DNA from: DASRAJ01 sp039920305
GTDB taxonomy: Bacteria > Bacteroidota > Bacteroidia > Chitinophagales > UBA10324
Assembly: GCA_039920305.1 (NCBI GenBank)
Contig: JBDSEA010000193.1
Location: 1 to 16,357 of the forward strand
Direction: 5' to 3'
Length of the DNA: 16,357 nucleotides
The notes beneath the pieces are model-generated. The model was given only the letters and a program-made list of their open reading frames with translations. It was not told the origin of the DNA and did not search any database. A program made the position numbers and the translations under genes. This document shows, piece by piece, positions 6,654 through 14,000 of this stretch (positions are counted from its first letter, which is position 1; each line of letters starts with the position of its first letter).

Positions 6654-7661
6654 ATGGTATCACTTCAGAATAAAATTGAAGCATTGCTGAAGGTCTCCGA
6701 AACTCTTAATGAGGAGCATGAAGAGATGCTTCAGGTGATTGATAAGGCTTACCAGCACAATAAATGGTTCACCCCGGAAAATATTTCGCTTTCAATACAA
6801 AATATCCGTAAGCATTTTCTTGATGAAGAAAAGCTGAAGCAGTGGCTGTCAAAATATGAGCTGAGCCGCGTTAAGGTTCGGAAGATGGTTGGTATTGTGA
6901 TGGCGGGTAATCTTCCCCTCGGTGGGTTTCATGACTTTCTATGCGTCTTTTTATCCGGGCACAAGGCAATGATCAAGCTCTCCTCGAAGGATGCTGTGTT
7001 ATTTCCCTTTATCCTGAAAAAACTTTTTAAGCACCATGATGAGCTCAGGCACTGGATCTCGATTTCTGAAATTATCAGTGGAATGGAAGCTGCAATTGCT
7101 ACCGGATCGAATAATTCTTCGCGGTATTTCCAATATTATTTCGGGAAATATCCTCACATCATCAGGAAAAACCGCAACTCGGTTGCAGTGCTCGATGGCA
7201 ATGAAACGAAAGCAGAATTAGAAAACCTCGGACTGGATATTTTCAGCTACTTCGGGCTGGGCTGCCGAAATGTTTCTAAACTTTTTATTCCTGAAAATTA
7301 TTCTTTCGATCTCTTTTTTCAGTCCATTGAAAAATTCAGAAATAAAATGGAAGAACATCACAAGTACAAAAACAATTACGATTACAACCGTGTGTTGTTA
7401 CTCATGAATCACACTCCGTTTCTTACCAATGATTTTTTGATTATCAAAGAAGATGAGAGGATTTCATCACCGGTAGCAGTGCTTCACTATGAATTTTACG
7501 GTGATGAAAAAGAGTTGAATGAAAAGCTTAAGAAGAGCGGGGATAGCATTCAGTGCGTTGCCGGAAAAAATTTCCTTCCTTTCGGCACCACCCAGTCACC
7601 ACAGCTTGAAGATTATGCTGATGGAATTGATACGATGAAATTCCTGGTTGAGCTTGAGTGA
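6654..7661 (+). CDS. LuxC-like acyl-CoA reductase
   Basis: This 335-residue protein belongs to the LuxC acyl-CoA reductase family, aldehyde-dehydrogenase-like enzymes that reduce acyl groups to aldehydes through an acyl-cysteine intermediate. The cofactor-binding region VGIVMAGNLPLGGFHDF (about 79-95) is clear, and the predicted catalytic cysteine is C204 in FGLGCRNVSKLFIP. The C-terminal FGTTQSPQLEDYADGIDTMKFL is typical of the Bacteroidota members, which occur outside any lux operon. The physiological substrate is not known from the sequence. The length is a little short of LuxC proper (about 480) but normal for the Bacteroidota branch. It is divergent from the ferredoxin and convergent with the cysteine desulfurase. 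The 133 bp after its stop show no good terminator. Confidence 0.85.
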   Translation: MVSLQNKIEALLKVSETLNEEHEEMLQVIDKAYQHNKWFTPENISLSIQNIRKHFLDEEKLKQWLSKYELSRVKVRKMVGIVMAGNLPLGGFHDFLCVFLSGHKAMIKLSSKDAVLFPFILKKLFKHHDELRHWISISEIISGMEAAIATGSNNSSRYFQYYFGKYPHIIRKNRNSVAVLDGNETKAELENLGLDIFSYFGLGCRNVSKLFIPENYSFDLFFQSIEKFRNKMEEHHKYKNNYDYNRVLLLMNHTPFLTNDFLIIKEDERISSPVAVLHYEFYGDEKELNEKLKKSGDSIQCVAGKNFLPFGTTQSPQLEDYADGIDTMKFLVELE

Positions 7662-7794
7662 CCTGATAGACAAAGTATTCCCTCACATTTGGAGGAATTT
7701 CCAAACAGCTTCTTAAAGAACACCCATTTAGTTTGTTACTGATAATTTCCTGAAATCCAGGAGGAGTATCTAATCAGGAGGTCATCCTCCGGGA

Positions 7795-8949
7795 TTAAGC
7801 CACTGCTTCCCCAACCAGTGTAAGTTCCTTCAGCTTCGCAATTGCAAAATCAACTTCCTCACGGGTATTGTATTTTGAAAATGAAAACCGGATTGCCACG
7901 CGGTTAGGATCTGCCCTGATCGCATCAAGGACATGCGAATTTTGATTGCTTCCGGAGGTACAGGCGCTTCCGCTCGAGGCGCAGATGCCGTTCATATCCA
8001 GGTTAAAAAGCAGTAACTGGGTTTTATTATTAAGGGGAAAGGAAACATTCAATACGGTATAAAGTGATTTTTCCGTATCACCATTGAAATCTACGCCAGC
8101 AAATTTTTCCCTCAGCTCATTCATCATATAATTTTTAAGCGACTGAATTTTTTCACGTGCCTGCTCCATGTTTTCACAACAAACTTCCATCGCTTTTGCA
8201 AGCCCGACGATACCGTACACATTCTCAGTTCCGGCACGCATATTCCGCTCCTGCGCGCCGCCCAAAATCATCGGGGGTATTTTCACATCGTGGCGGATGT
8301 AGATAAAACCTGTTCCTTTTGGTCCATGAAACTTATGCGCAGCACCGGAGGTAAAGTGAACAGATGTATTTTGCAGGTTGAAGGGAAAGTGTGCTACGGT
8401 CTGCACTGTATCGCAATGAAAAATGCCATTGTGCTGCTTTATAATTTCGGCTGCTGCATGGATGTCCATCATGGTTCCTATCTCATTGTTCGCATGCATG
8501 AGTGAAACCAGGCACCGCTCGTCCAGTGATGCGAGTATTTCCCTGAGATGTTCCAAATCCACCCTTCCCTTGTCATCCACATTTACAAAGTGGACTTTTA
8601 CAGCACCTTCCTTTTGTAATGCATCAATCGTATGCTCTACACAATGGTGCTCAATGTGCGACGTAATAATGTGATACAAACCATAGGCTTTTACCGCACA
8701 GCGGATCGCCATGTTGTTTGCTTCAGTCCCGCCGGAAGTGAAGAAGATTTCTCCCGGGGAGCAGTTCAGGTATTTCGCGACTGTCTTGCGCGCCTTCTCG
8801 ATCGCTGCTTTTGTTTCCCTTCCATAAAAATGAATGGCGGATGGATTGCCAAAATGTGATTCCATGTAGGGAAGCATGGCGTCAACCACCTCGCGGTCCA
8901 TTTGGGTGGTGGCGGCATTGTCGAAATAAATTCTCATTGTTTTTGACAT
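7795..8949 (-). CDS. Cysteine desulfurase (NifS/IscS type, class V aminotransferase fold)
   Basis: This PLP enzyme removes sulfur from cysteine and carries it as a persulfide for Fe-S cluster or thiolation pathways. In the 384 residues the fold-I features are complete: YFDNAATT at 8-15, TSGGTEANN (71-79), HIEHH (98-102), MHANNEIG (151-158), and the PLP lysine K206 in SGAAHKFHGPKG. The persulfide cysteine C330 sits in SSGSACTSGS, the group I (NifS/IscS) loop rather than the SufS type. No iscU, iscR or thiI neighbour is present, so the acceptor pathway is open and I give no gene symbol. The start could be ATG 8949 (MSKTMRIYFD) or the internal ATG four codons on; the latter matches most homologues better. 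Confidence 0.93.
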   Translation of the reverse strand: MSKTMRIYFDNAATTQMDREVVDAMLPYMESHFGNPSAIHFYGRETKAAIEKARKTVAKYLNCSPGEIFFTSGGTEANNMAIRCAVKAYGLYHIITSHIEHHCVEHTIDALQKEGAVKVHFVNVDDKGRVDLEHLREILASLDERCLVSLMHANNEIGTMMDIHAAAEIIKQHNGIFHCDTVQTVAHFPFNLQNTSVHFTSGAAHKFHGPKGTGFIYIRHDVKIPPMILGGAQERNMRAGTENVYGIVGLAKAMEVCCENMEQAREKIQSLKNYMMNELREKFAGVDFNGDTEKSLYTVLNVSFPLNNKTQLLLFNLDMNGICASSGSACTSGSNQNSHVLDAIRADPNRVAIRFSFSKYNTREEVDFAIAKLKELTLVGEAVA

Positions 8950-9073
8950 TTGCTTTTATGATCCGGTAGTAACCCTCTTTCTGGTTCCGCGTTGTGATTC
9001 AAAGATCCGGGAATCTTTACACTCCAGATAATTTCTTTATATCAGCCTGAAATTCAGTTTCCTTATTTAAATG

Positions 9074-9169
9074 CTAAACCCCCCGCCGGTAATCGCGTTC
9101 AACAGCATCCGAAAAGTTTTGTCCGGAACAGTTCACATCTTTTACAGTTGATTTTGATTTTTTAACCAT
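9074..9169 (-). CDS. Possible 31-residue small ORF between glmM and the desulfurase
   Basis: An ATG at 9167-9169 opens a 31-codon frame (MVKKSKSTVKDVNCSGQNF, then SDAVERDYRRGV) ending in TAG at 9074-9076. The frame is closed by a TGA shortly upstream, so it is not the tail of a longer gene. AGAGGTGC lies just before the ATG as a possible ribosome-binding stretch, and TATCTTTG, a full -7 consensus, lies at 9207-9214. The product is basic with one cysteine. I do not recognise a family. The rest of 8950-9220 holds only a weak hairpin at 9001-9018. Confidence 0.35.
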   Translation of the reverse strand: MVKKSKSTVKDVNCSGQNFSDAVERDYRRGV

Positions 9170-9206
9170 AAAGCACCTCTTAATAGTATTTAAAGGTCAA
9201 TTTTAA

Positions 9207-9214
9207 CAAAGATA
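9207..9214 (-). promoter_or_regulatory. -7 type element TATCTTTG after glmM
   Basis: TATCTTTG on the minus strand matches TAnnTTTG and lies 6 bp beyond the glmM stop. It would give a transcript starting near 9200 with a leader of about 30 nt before the small ORF at 9169. No TTG is at the -33 distance. Confidence 0.35.
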
Positions 9215-9220
9215 CATAAG

Positions 9221-10609
9221 CTATACATCCTTCATGATTGCCTTTATATCCCCCATAATTTTCTCAGCCAGTTTACTGGCAGTGGCTTCATGCACGCTCT
9301 CAGAATAAATCCTGATGATCGGCTCCGTGTTGGATTTACGGAGATGCACCCAGTCACCATCGAACTCAATCTTCAGACCATCCTCGGTGTTGAGGGGCTG
9401 GGCAGCATATTTCTTTTCAATGCCTTTAAGAATATGATCAATACTTATTTCCGGCGTCAGCTGAATTTTATTTTTCGAGATCACATAATCCGGATAATCC
9501 CGGCGAAGCACTGAGCATGTTTTTTTTGAAGTGGCAAGATGGGAAAGAAACAGGGCGATTCCTGCGAGAGCATCCCGTCCGTAATGCAGCCCCGGATAGA
9601 TGATCCCGCCGTTTCCCTCGCCGCCGATCACCGCTTTTTCTTCCTTCATCTTTGCAACCACATTCACTTCACCTACAGGAGTGGCAAAATATTTACCGCC
9701 GGCTTTGATGGTAATATCTTTCAGCGCACGGGTGGAAGACAGGTTTGAAACCGTATTTCCTTTTGTATGCTGAAGCACATAATCGGCTACGGCAACAAGG
9801 GTATATTCTTCTCCGAACATGCTTCCATCCTCGCAAACAATCGCAAGGCGATCAACATCGGGATCCACGGCAAAACCAAGATGCGCTTTATGAAATTTTA
9901 CCTGCTGTGAAAGTTCTGCAAGGTTTTCAGGGAGCGGCTCAGGATTGTGCGCGAAATTTCCAGTGGGTTCACAGTTCAGCTCAATTATTTCTTCCACCCC
10001 CAGGGCGCTCAACATTTGTGGTACTGCAATACCGCCCGTTGAATTAACAGCATCTACAACAATTCTGAATTTCTTTTTCCGGATCATTTCTACTTTCACC
10101 AGGGGCAGCGCCAGAATCATTTCGATGTGCCTTGCAATGGAAGAATCATCCTCCCGATAGCTTCCGAGGGCATTCACCTCCGCAAAAGAAAAATTGCCTG
10201 TTTCAGCTTCCTGAAGCACCTTAATCCCCTCCCTTTCTGAAATAAATTCTCCGGCTTCATTGAGCAGCTTTAGTGCATTCCATTGCACCGGGTTATGGCT
10301 TGCAGTGATGATGATTCCGCCAGCACAATCATGGTGCACCACCGCCAGTTCAACAGATGGAGTTGTGGACAGTCCTGCGTCAATCACATCCATTCCCATG
10401 GCCTGCAGGGTAGCGGCAACGAGGGCGGAAACCATTGCTCCGGAAATTCTTGCATCACGCCCGATCACCATCTTTTTCTTTTTGCCGCTTACCATCAAGC
10501 GGGCAGCAAAGGCGGCTGTGAATTTTATGACTTCTTCAGGCGTAAGATTATCGCCTGACCTGCCTCCTATGGTTCCGCGGATGCCGGAGATGGTTTTTAT
10601 GAGAGGCAT
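9221..10609 (-). CDS. glmM: Phosphoglucosamine mutase (GlmM-type alpha-D-phosphohexomutase)
   Basis: Phosphohexomutases of this type interconvert glucosamine-6-phosphate and glucosamine-1-phosphate on the way to UDP-GlcNAc for peptidoglycan. The 462 residues contain all four family motifs. The catalytic phosphoserine loop TASHNP has S104, the Mg2+ loop DPDVDR is at 249-254, the sugar-binding loop GEGNGG is at 330-335 and the phosphate-binding loop RKSNTEPIIRIY begins at 424. The N-terminus SGIRGTIGG is also typical. GEGNGG is the form seen in archaeal and Bacteroidota enzymes rather than the proteobacterial GlmM loop, so specificity (GlmM versus phosphomannomutase/phosphoglucomutase) is inferred from family convention and is less certain than the fold. 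It is divergent from the methyltransferase gene. Confidence 0.88.
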   Translation of the reverse strand: MPLIKTISGIRGTIGGRSGDNLTPEEVIKFTAAFAARLMVSGKKKKMVIGRDARISGAMVSALVAATLQAMGMDVIDAGLSTTPSVELAVVHHDCAGGIIITASHNPVQWNALKLLNEAGEFISEREGIKVLQEAETGNFSFAEVNALGSYREDDSSIARHIEMILALPLVKVEMIRKKKFRIVVDAVNSTGGIAVPQMLSALGVEEIIELNCEPTGNFAHNPEPLPENLAELSQQVKFHKAHLGFAVDPDVDRLAIVCEDGSMFGEEYTLVAVADYVLQHTKGNTVSNLSSTRALKDITIKAGGKYFATPVGEVNVVAKMKEEKAVIGGEGNGGIIYPGLHYGRDALAGIALFLSHLATSKKTCSVLRRDYPDYVISKNKIQLTPEISIDHILKGIEKKYAAQPLNTEDGLKIEFDGDWVHLRKSNTEPIIRIYSESVHEATASKLAEKIMGDIKAIMKDV

Positions 10610-10639
10610 GAAAGCGGAGAATTTTTATGAGTGCAGAAT

Positions 10640-10647
10640 CAAATTTA
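10640..10647 (-). promoter_or_regulatory. Possible -7 element for glmM
   Basis: TAAATTTG on the minus strand matches TAnnTTTG and gives a leader of roughly 25 nt before the ATG at 10609. The expected -33 box is not obvious. Confidence 0.4.
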
Positions 10648-10724
10648 AAAACGGTCAAAAATATGGAAATGAAGTGGACAGCATTCCGTTAACCGGATTA
10701 AGATAAATCACACCTTCATAAGGC

Positions 10725-10732
10725 TAAATTTG
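10725..10732 (+). promoter_or_regulatory. Possible -7 element for the methyltransferase gene
   Basis: TAAATTTG matches TAnnTTTG and lies 34 bp before the ATG at 10767. No TTG is visible at the -33 distance. Confidence 0.4.
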
Positions 10733-10766
10733 CATAAGAAAGAATAGCCGTAAGGATACATTAAAT

Positions 10767-11564
10767 ATGAGGGAGACAGTTAAACAGGAATGGTTTGAAA
10801 CGTGGTTTGACACGACGTACTATCAAATTCTGTATGAAAACAGAGATGTGAAAGAGGCGGAAGAATTTCTTAACACGCTGTTGCATTACCTTAAGCTTCC
10901 GGTGGAGGCATCCGTACTTGACGCAGGTTGCGGCAACGGACGCTATTCAGTTTTTCTTGCAGACAAGGGTTATAATGCAGTTGGCATTGATCTGAGCTGG
11001 AAGAATATCCAGCGCGCACTAAAGTTCGAGAGGGAGAATCTCACATTTCTGCTGCATGACATGCGTGAAACATTTTACATCAATTACTTTGATGCGGCCT
11101 TTAATTTCTTCACCAGCTTTGGATATTTCAGCACTGAGAAAGACAACCTGAAGGCCATACACTCACTTAGCAGTGCCCTGAAGCCGGGCGGCCGGTTCGT
11201 GATTGATTTTTTTAACGCCGAAAAAATAATCCGGAAAATGGTTTCCCTTGAAGAGATCAGCCGGAGTAACATTCATTTCACTATTAAAAAATGCACAGAG
11301 CTAAATCCGGAAACTGCAGGACAAACCGTGATCGTGAAAAAAATTTTCGTTAAGGATGGAGAAAAGGAATTTGAATTTGAAGAGCGCGTGCAAGCCCTGC
11401 GCCTCCCGGATTTTGAAAGATATTTTCAAATGCAGGGTCTGAAGCTGTGCAATGTATTTGGTGATTATGACCTACGGCCATTTGATCCTGAACATTCTGA
11501 CCGCATGATTTTAATTTCGGAAAAAGTACAACCCTCTCATAACTTCCCCCTCGACAAGCGTTAA
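10767..11564 (+). CDS. Class I SAM-dependent methyltransferase, substrate unknown
   Basis: This 265-residue protein has a Rossmann-like SAM-binding core. Motif I is VLDAGCGNGRYS (50-61), the acidic residue ending strand 2 is in VGIDLS (72-77), a motif II-like LLHDMRE comes next, and the post-motif LKPGGRFVIDFFN is at 138-150. The C-terminal part (about 155-250) carries LRPFDPEHSDRMILISEK, typical of small-molecule-type methyltransferases (Methyltransf_25/11 group). Nothing in the sequence fixes the substrate. It is divergent from glmM and ends 20 bp before the convergent infC stop, so it is probably a single-gene transcript. Confidence 0.85.
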   Translation: MRETVKQEWFETWFDTTYYQILYENRDVKEAEEFLNTLLHYLKLPVEASVLDAGCGNGRYSVFLADKGYNAVGIDLSWKNIQRALKFERENLTFLLHDMRETFYINYFDAAFNFFTSFGYFSTEKDNLKAIHSLSSALKPGGRFVIDFFNAEKIIRKMVSLEEISRSNIHFTIKKCTELNPETAGQTVIVKKIFVKDGEKEFEFEERVQALRLPDFERYFQMQGLKLCNVFGDYDLRPFDPEHSDRMILISEKVQPSHNFPLDKR

Positions 11565-11584
11565 TAAAGGCTCTAAATTTTGAC

Positions 11585-12127
11585 CTACTTTTTTGATTTA
11601 GGATTAACAATCACCCACATGCGGTTCCCTTCAAGCTTGGGAAGCTGTTCTACTGCCCCAATTTCTTTTAGCCGCTCAACAAACTTGAGAAGCAATAACT
11701 CACCGCGGTCTTTGAACACAATCATGCGGCCGCGAAACTGCACATAGGCTCTAACCTTTGCGCCTTCCTTCAAAAAGTTTTCAGCATGCCGCGTTTTGAA
11801 TTCAAAATCATGCTCATCAGTGTTCGGAGTGAAACGGATTTCTTTGGTTACGTTTTTTACCTGCTTGCTTTTCGCTTCTTTCTCCTTCTTCTTTTTATCG
11901 TAAAGAAATTTATTGTATTCAACCACACGACAAACAGGAGGATCAGCGACGGATGCTATTTCAACCAGATCCAGTCCACGCTCTTCTGCCATCCGAAGTG
12001 CTTCACGTGAGCTGAAAACTCCATTGGGTACGTTGTCGCCTACCAGGCGAACCTGCTGAGCTGTGATCAGGTTATTGATGCGGTGTTCTAATTCTCTCTT
12101 TGGGGGCTTGCGCCAGTTTAAAGCCAA
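11585..12127 (-). CDS. infC: Translation initiation factor IF-3, non-ATG start
   Basis: IF-3 binds the 30S subunit, prevents premature 50S joining and proofreads the start codon. The 180 residues have the N domain (RINNLITAQQVRLVGDN, then GLDLVEIASVADPPVCRVVEYNKF) linked by a lysine-rich helix to the C domain (KEIRFTPNTDEHDF, AENFLKEGAKVRAYVQFRGR). No in-frame ATG exists before the middle of the N domain. The candidate starts are TTG at 12125-12127 or ATC four codons upstream (12137-12139), with a stop (TAA) just before that. A rare start codon is the known basis of infC autoregulation in other bacteria, because IF-3 rejects it. The gene is separated from thrS by a secreted-protein gene, and rpmI and rplT do not follow it. 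Confidence 0.95.
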   Translation of the reverse strand: MALNWRKPPKRELEHRINNLITAQQVRLVGDNVPNGVFSSREALRMAEERGLDLVEIASVADPPVCRVVEYNKFLYDKKKKEKEAKSKQVKNVTKEIRFTPNTDEHDFEFKTRHAENFLKEGAKVRAYVQFRGRMIVFKDRGELLLLKFVERLKEIGAVEQLPKLEGNRMWVIVNPKSKK

Positions 12128-12151
12128 GTGAAGTTTGATTTAGTGAATAAA

Positions 12152-12180
12152 AAAATATAAATGAATGGGATAATGCACAA
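12152..12180 (-). promoter_or_regulatory. Possible infC promoter
   Basis: On the minus strand TTG (12178-12180) is followed after 18 nt by TATATTTT (12152-12159); shifted by 2 nt the spacing is 20 with TATTTTTT. Each is one or more bases off TAnnTTTG. It would let infC be transcribed on its own rather than from thrS. Confidence 0.35.
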
Positions 12181-12215
12181 GGATGTTTCAATTGAAAACC
12201 TGTTTTTCAGCACCA

Positions 12216-13901
12216 TCATCGGATCACCACAATTTTCTGAAATCCGGTGGACGAGCCTGCTGTTACAACCTGGAGCAGATAAATCCCCTGCTGCCCGATC
12301 GTGAAGAAGTTAGGAGCCAGGCATGAAGCTGTTGATGAGATGAGTTTTCTTCCTTCCATATCGAAAATATTCAGCATCACATTGTTATAGCTTGCAGGAA
12401 TATTAATTTCAAAATGGCCGGTGGAAGGGTTGGGGCTGACGATTACTTTATTCTTTGATACATCTGCCTGACCTATACCAACGGTGGTGTCTTCCACTGC
12501 ATTTGTAAACCAGCTTTCATGGCCATCATACTGATCCGTGATACCGTCAGCAGAAAGATCATATGCTGTTACAGCTACATGCTCACTTATAGGAATGCCT
12601 GCAATATCCATGACCGTATCCAATGCTGCGTCCAGGAAATTTGTGAAAGAATAACCGTTGTATCCGCCATAATAAACTCTGTATCCTTTCAAATCGCTCT
12701 CAGTATTTTTATTCCAGGTGACGCGAACACTGTTATTAAACAGATCCTTTTTGGAAACATAACCCACTGGCAACACCGGCGCTGTGGTGTCCGGTGAAGT
12801 ATCAAATGGAACAAAGTCCAAATTGCACAAAGCAGCATTATCATAAAAATCAGTAATTACCTCTGATATAGAGGAACTGTCATTGAAACCCCAGTAATTC
12901 CATTCTTCGGTTGCTGTTTGACCGGCACCTGATGAAGCAGTCATTTCAAACTCCTGACCTTGTAATTGTGAAGGATTAAGAAGAATATTGTTATTATGAA
13001 AATCAGGATCACAGGATTTCAAAATAAAGGTTTCAAGGCCGACCTGGTTTCTGGTAAAAGTATTTTTGAATATGGATGACCCGTTAATCTTCATTGCAAC
13101 ACTGAATTCATCAACAGTGTTATCTACAAAAGTGTTATTATAAAATTGACAGGAATCCTCAAAATTTAAAACATTGGAAAACACAAATGAATTACCGATA
13201 AACAAATTGTTGTGCACACTCATATTTTTATTCACACTGATAATTCCAAAGCTTGTCGAAACACCAGTTTTATAAATCAGGTTATTGTATATCGCGGAAT
13301 TCTGGCTTGCCTTGATCAGGAAAGTACTGCTGTAGTCGCTTGTGCATTCTTTAAAAATATTATTGGAAATCTGTGAGCCTGAGGCGCCTGTAAGGCCGCA
13401 AGCGCTGAATTCAACATAACAATGATCAAATCCCAGACTTACGAGGGAAAATACCGTGAGGGTGGTATTTCCTGAAAGATCAACATACAAATTCGGGGAA
13501 CCTGAAAAGGAAAAATTACAATACTGGAAAAAGCAGCCGCTGAGATTGGTAAAGTCAAATGGCTGGGCAGAAGCCGTAATGTAGATCCCTGCCCAGTAAA
13601 ATTCAACCGGGTATCCAATGGTATCTGCTTCAAAAAAGATAGGGTCTGCCTGCGTACCAACCGCGCGGATCGTGCCATTCACGCCAATGGAGGTTCCAAA
13701 GTCAAACTTTACCGTTACACCAGGATCAATGGTGAGCACAACTCCGGGATCAACAAAAACATCGGCTATAACGATGTAGGGATTACCTGCAGCATTCCAT
13801 ACAGTATTGGAAGAAATAATACCGCTTACATTGGTTTGAGCATAGCTTCTTTCAGATATTGCAAGTAATAAAATAATAAAGGAATATGTGATATACTTCA
13901 T
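12216..13901 (-). CDS. Secreted right-handed beta-helix protein with T9SS C-terminal sorting domain
   Basis: This 561-residue exported protein starts with a signal peptide (about 1-21, cut after SYA). Residues about 40-340 have the short hydrophobic, Asn-rich repeats of a right-handed parallel beta-helix, with recurrent NN turns at NNLIYKTG, NNLFIGNS and NNTFVDNT. Residues about 375-470 look like a fibronectin type III domain (VRVTWNKNTESDLKGYRVYYGG). The end (about 487-561), beginning VSPNPSTGHFEIN and containing GIYLLQVV, is a type A T9SS sorting domain, so the protein should cross the outer membrane through the gliding/Por system and be released or anchored. Carbohydrate lyase catalytic residues are not recognisable; adhesion or polysaccharide binding is equally possible. 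It sits between thrS and infC on the same strand. Confidence 0.88.
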   Translation of the reverse strand: MKYITYSFIILLLAISERSYAQTNVSGIISSNTVWNAAGNPYIVIADVFVDPGVVLTIDPGVTVKFDFGTSIGVNGTIRAVGTQADPIFFEADTIGYPVEFYWAGIYITASAQPFDFTNLSGCFFQYCNFSFSGSPNLYVDLSGNTTLTVFSLVSLGFDHCYVEFSACGLTGASGSQISNNIFKECTSDYSSTFLIKASQNSAIYNNLIYKTGVSTSFGIISVNKNMSVHNNLFIGNSFVFSNVLNFEDSCQFYNNTFVDNTVDEFSVAMKINGSSIFKNTFTRNQVGLETFILKSCDPDFHNNNILLNPSQLQGQEFEMTASSGAGQTATEEWNYWGFNDSSSISEVITDFYDNAALCNLDFVPFDTSPDTTAPVLPVGYVSKKDLFNNSVRVTWNKNTESDLKGYRVYYGGYNGYSFTNFLDAALDTVMDIAGIPISEHVAVTAYDLSADGITDQYDGHESWFTNAVEDTTVGIGQADVSKNKVIVSPNPSTGHFEINIPASYNNVMLNIFDMEGRKLISSTASCLAPNFFTIGQQGIYLLQVVTAGSSTGFQKIVVIR

Positions 13902-13931
13902 GGGATTATATGCAGCGGAATAATTTTCAGT

Positions 13932-13960
13932 CGGCTAATGTAAAGCGTTGAACGGCTAAT
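13932..13960. repeat. Two 8-bp direct repeats 21 bp apart in the beta-helix gene leader
   Basis: CGGCTAAT occurs at 13932-13939 and again at 13953-13960, a period of 21 bp (two helical turns). Both copies lie just downstream of the TACTTTTG element, around and after the expected transcription start, where a regulator could bind. Confidence 0.4.
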
Positions 13961-13962
13961 CA

Positions 13963-13970
13963 CAAAAGTA
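13963..13970 (-). promoter_or_regulatory. Possible -7 element for the beta-helix protein gene
   Basis: TACTTTTG on the minus strand matches TAnnTTTG and gives a leader of about 55 nt before the ATG at 13901. A TTG upstream is too close (12 nt) to be a normal -33 box. Confidence 0.35.
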
Positions 13971-14000
13971 AAAATGTAATGACAATAGATTATAGCATCA

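Noticed and set aside
7777..7790. GGAGG-TCAT-CCTCC hairpin after the cysteine desulfurase
   Set aside because: Only a 5-bp stem with no U-tract on either strand, so not a credible terminator.
9001..9018. Inverted repeat AAAGAT...ATCTTT upstream of the desulfurase
   Set aside because: A 6-bp AT-rich stem with a 6-nt loop and no U-tract; expected by chance in this composition.
10260..10706. 148-codon plus-strand frame across the glmM 5' part
   Set aside because: Antisense to the conserved glmM N-terminus including the TASHNP loop; no family resemblance and no start signal.
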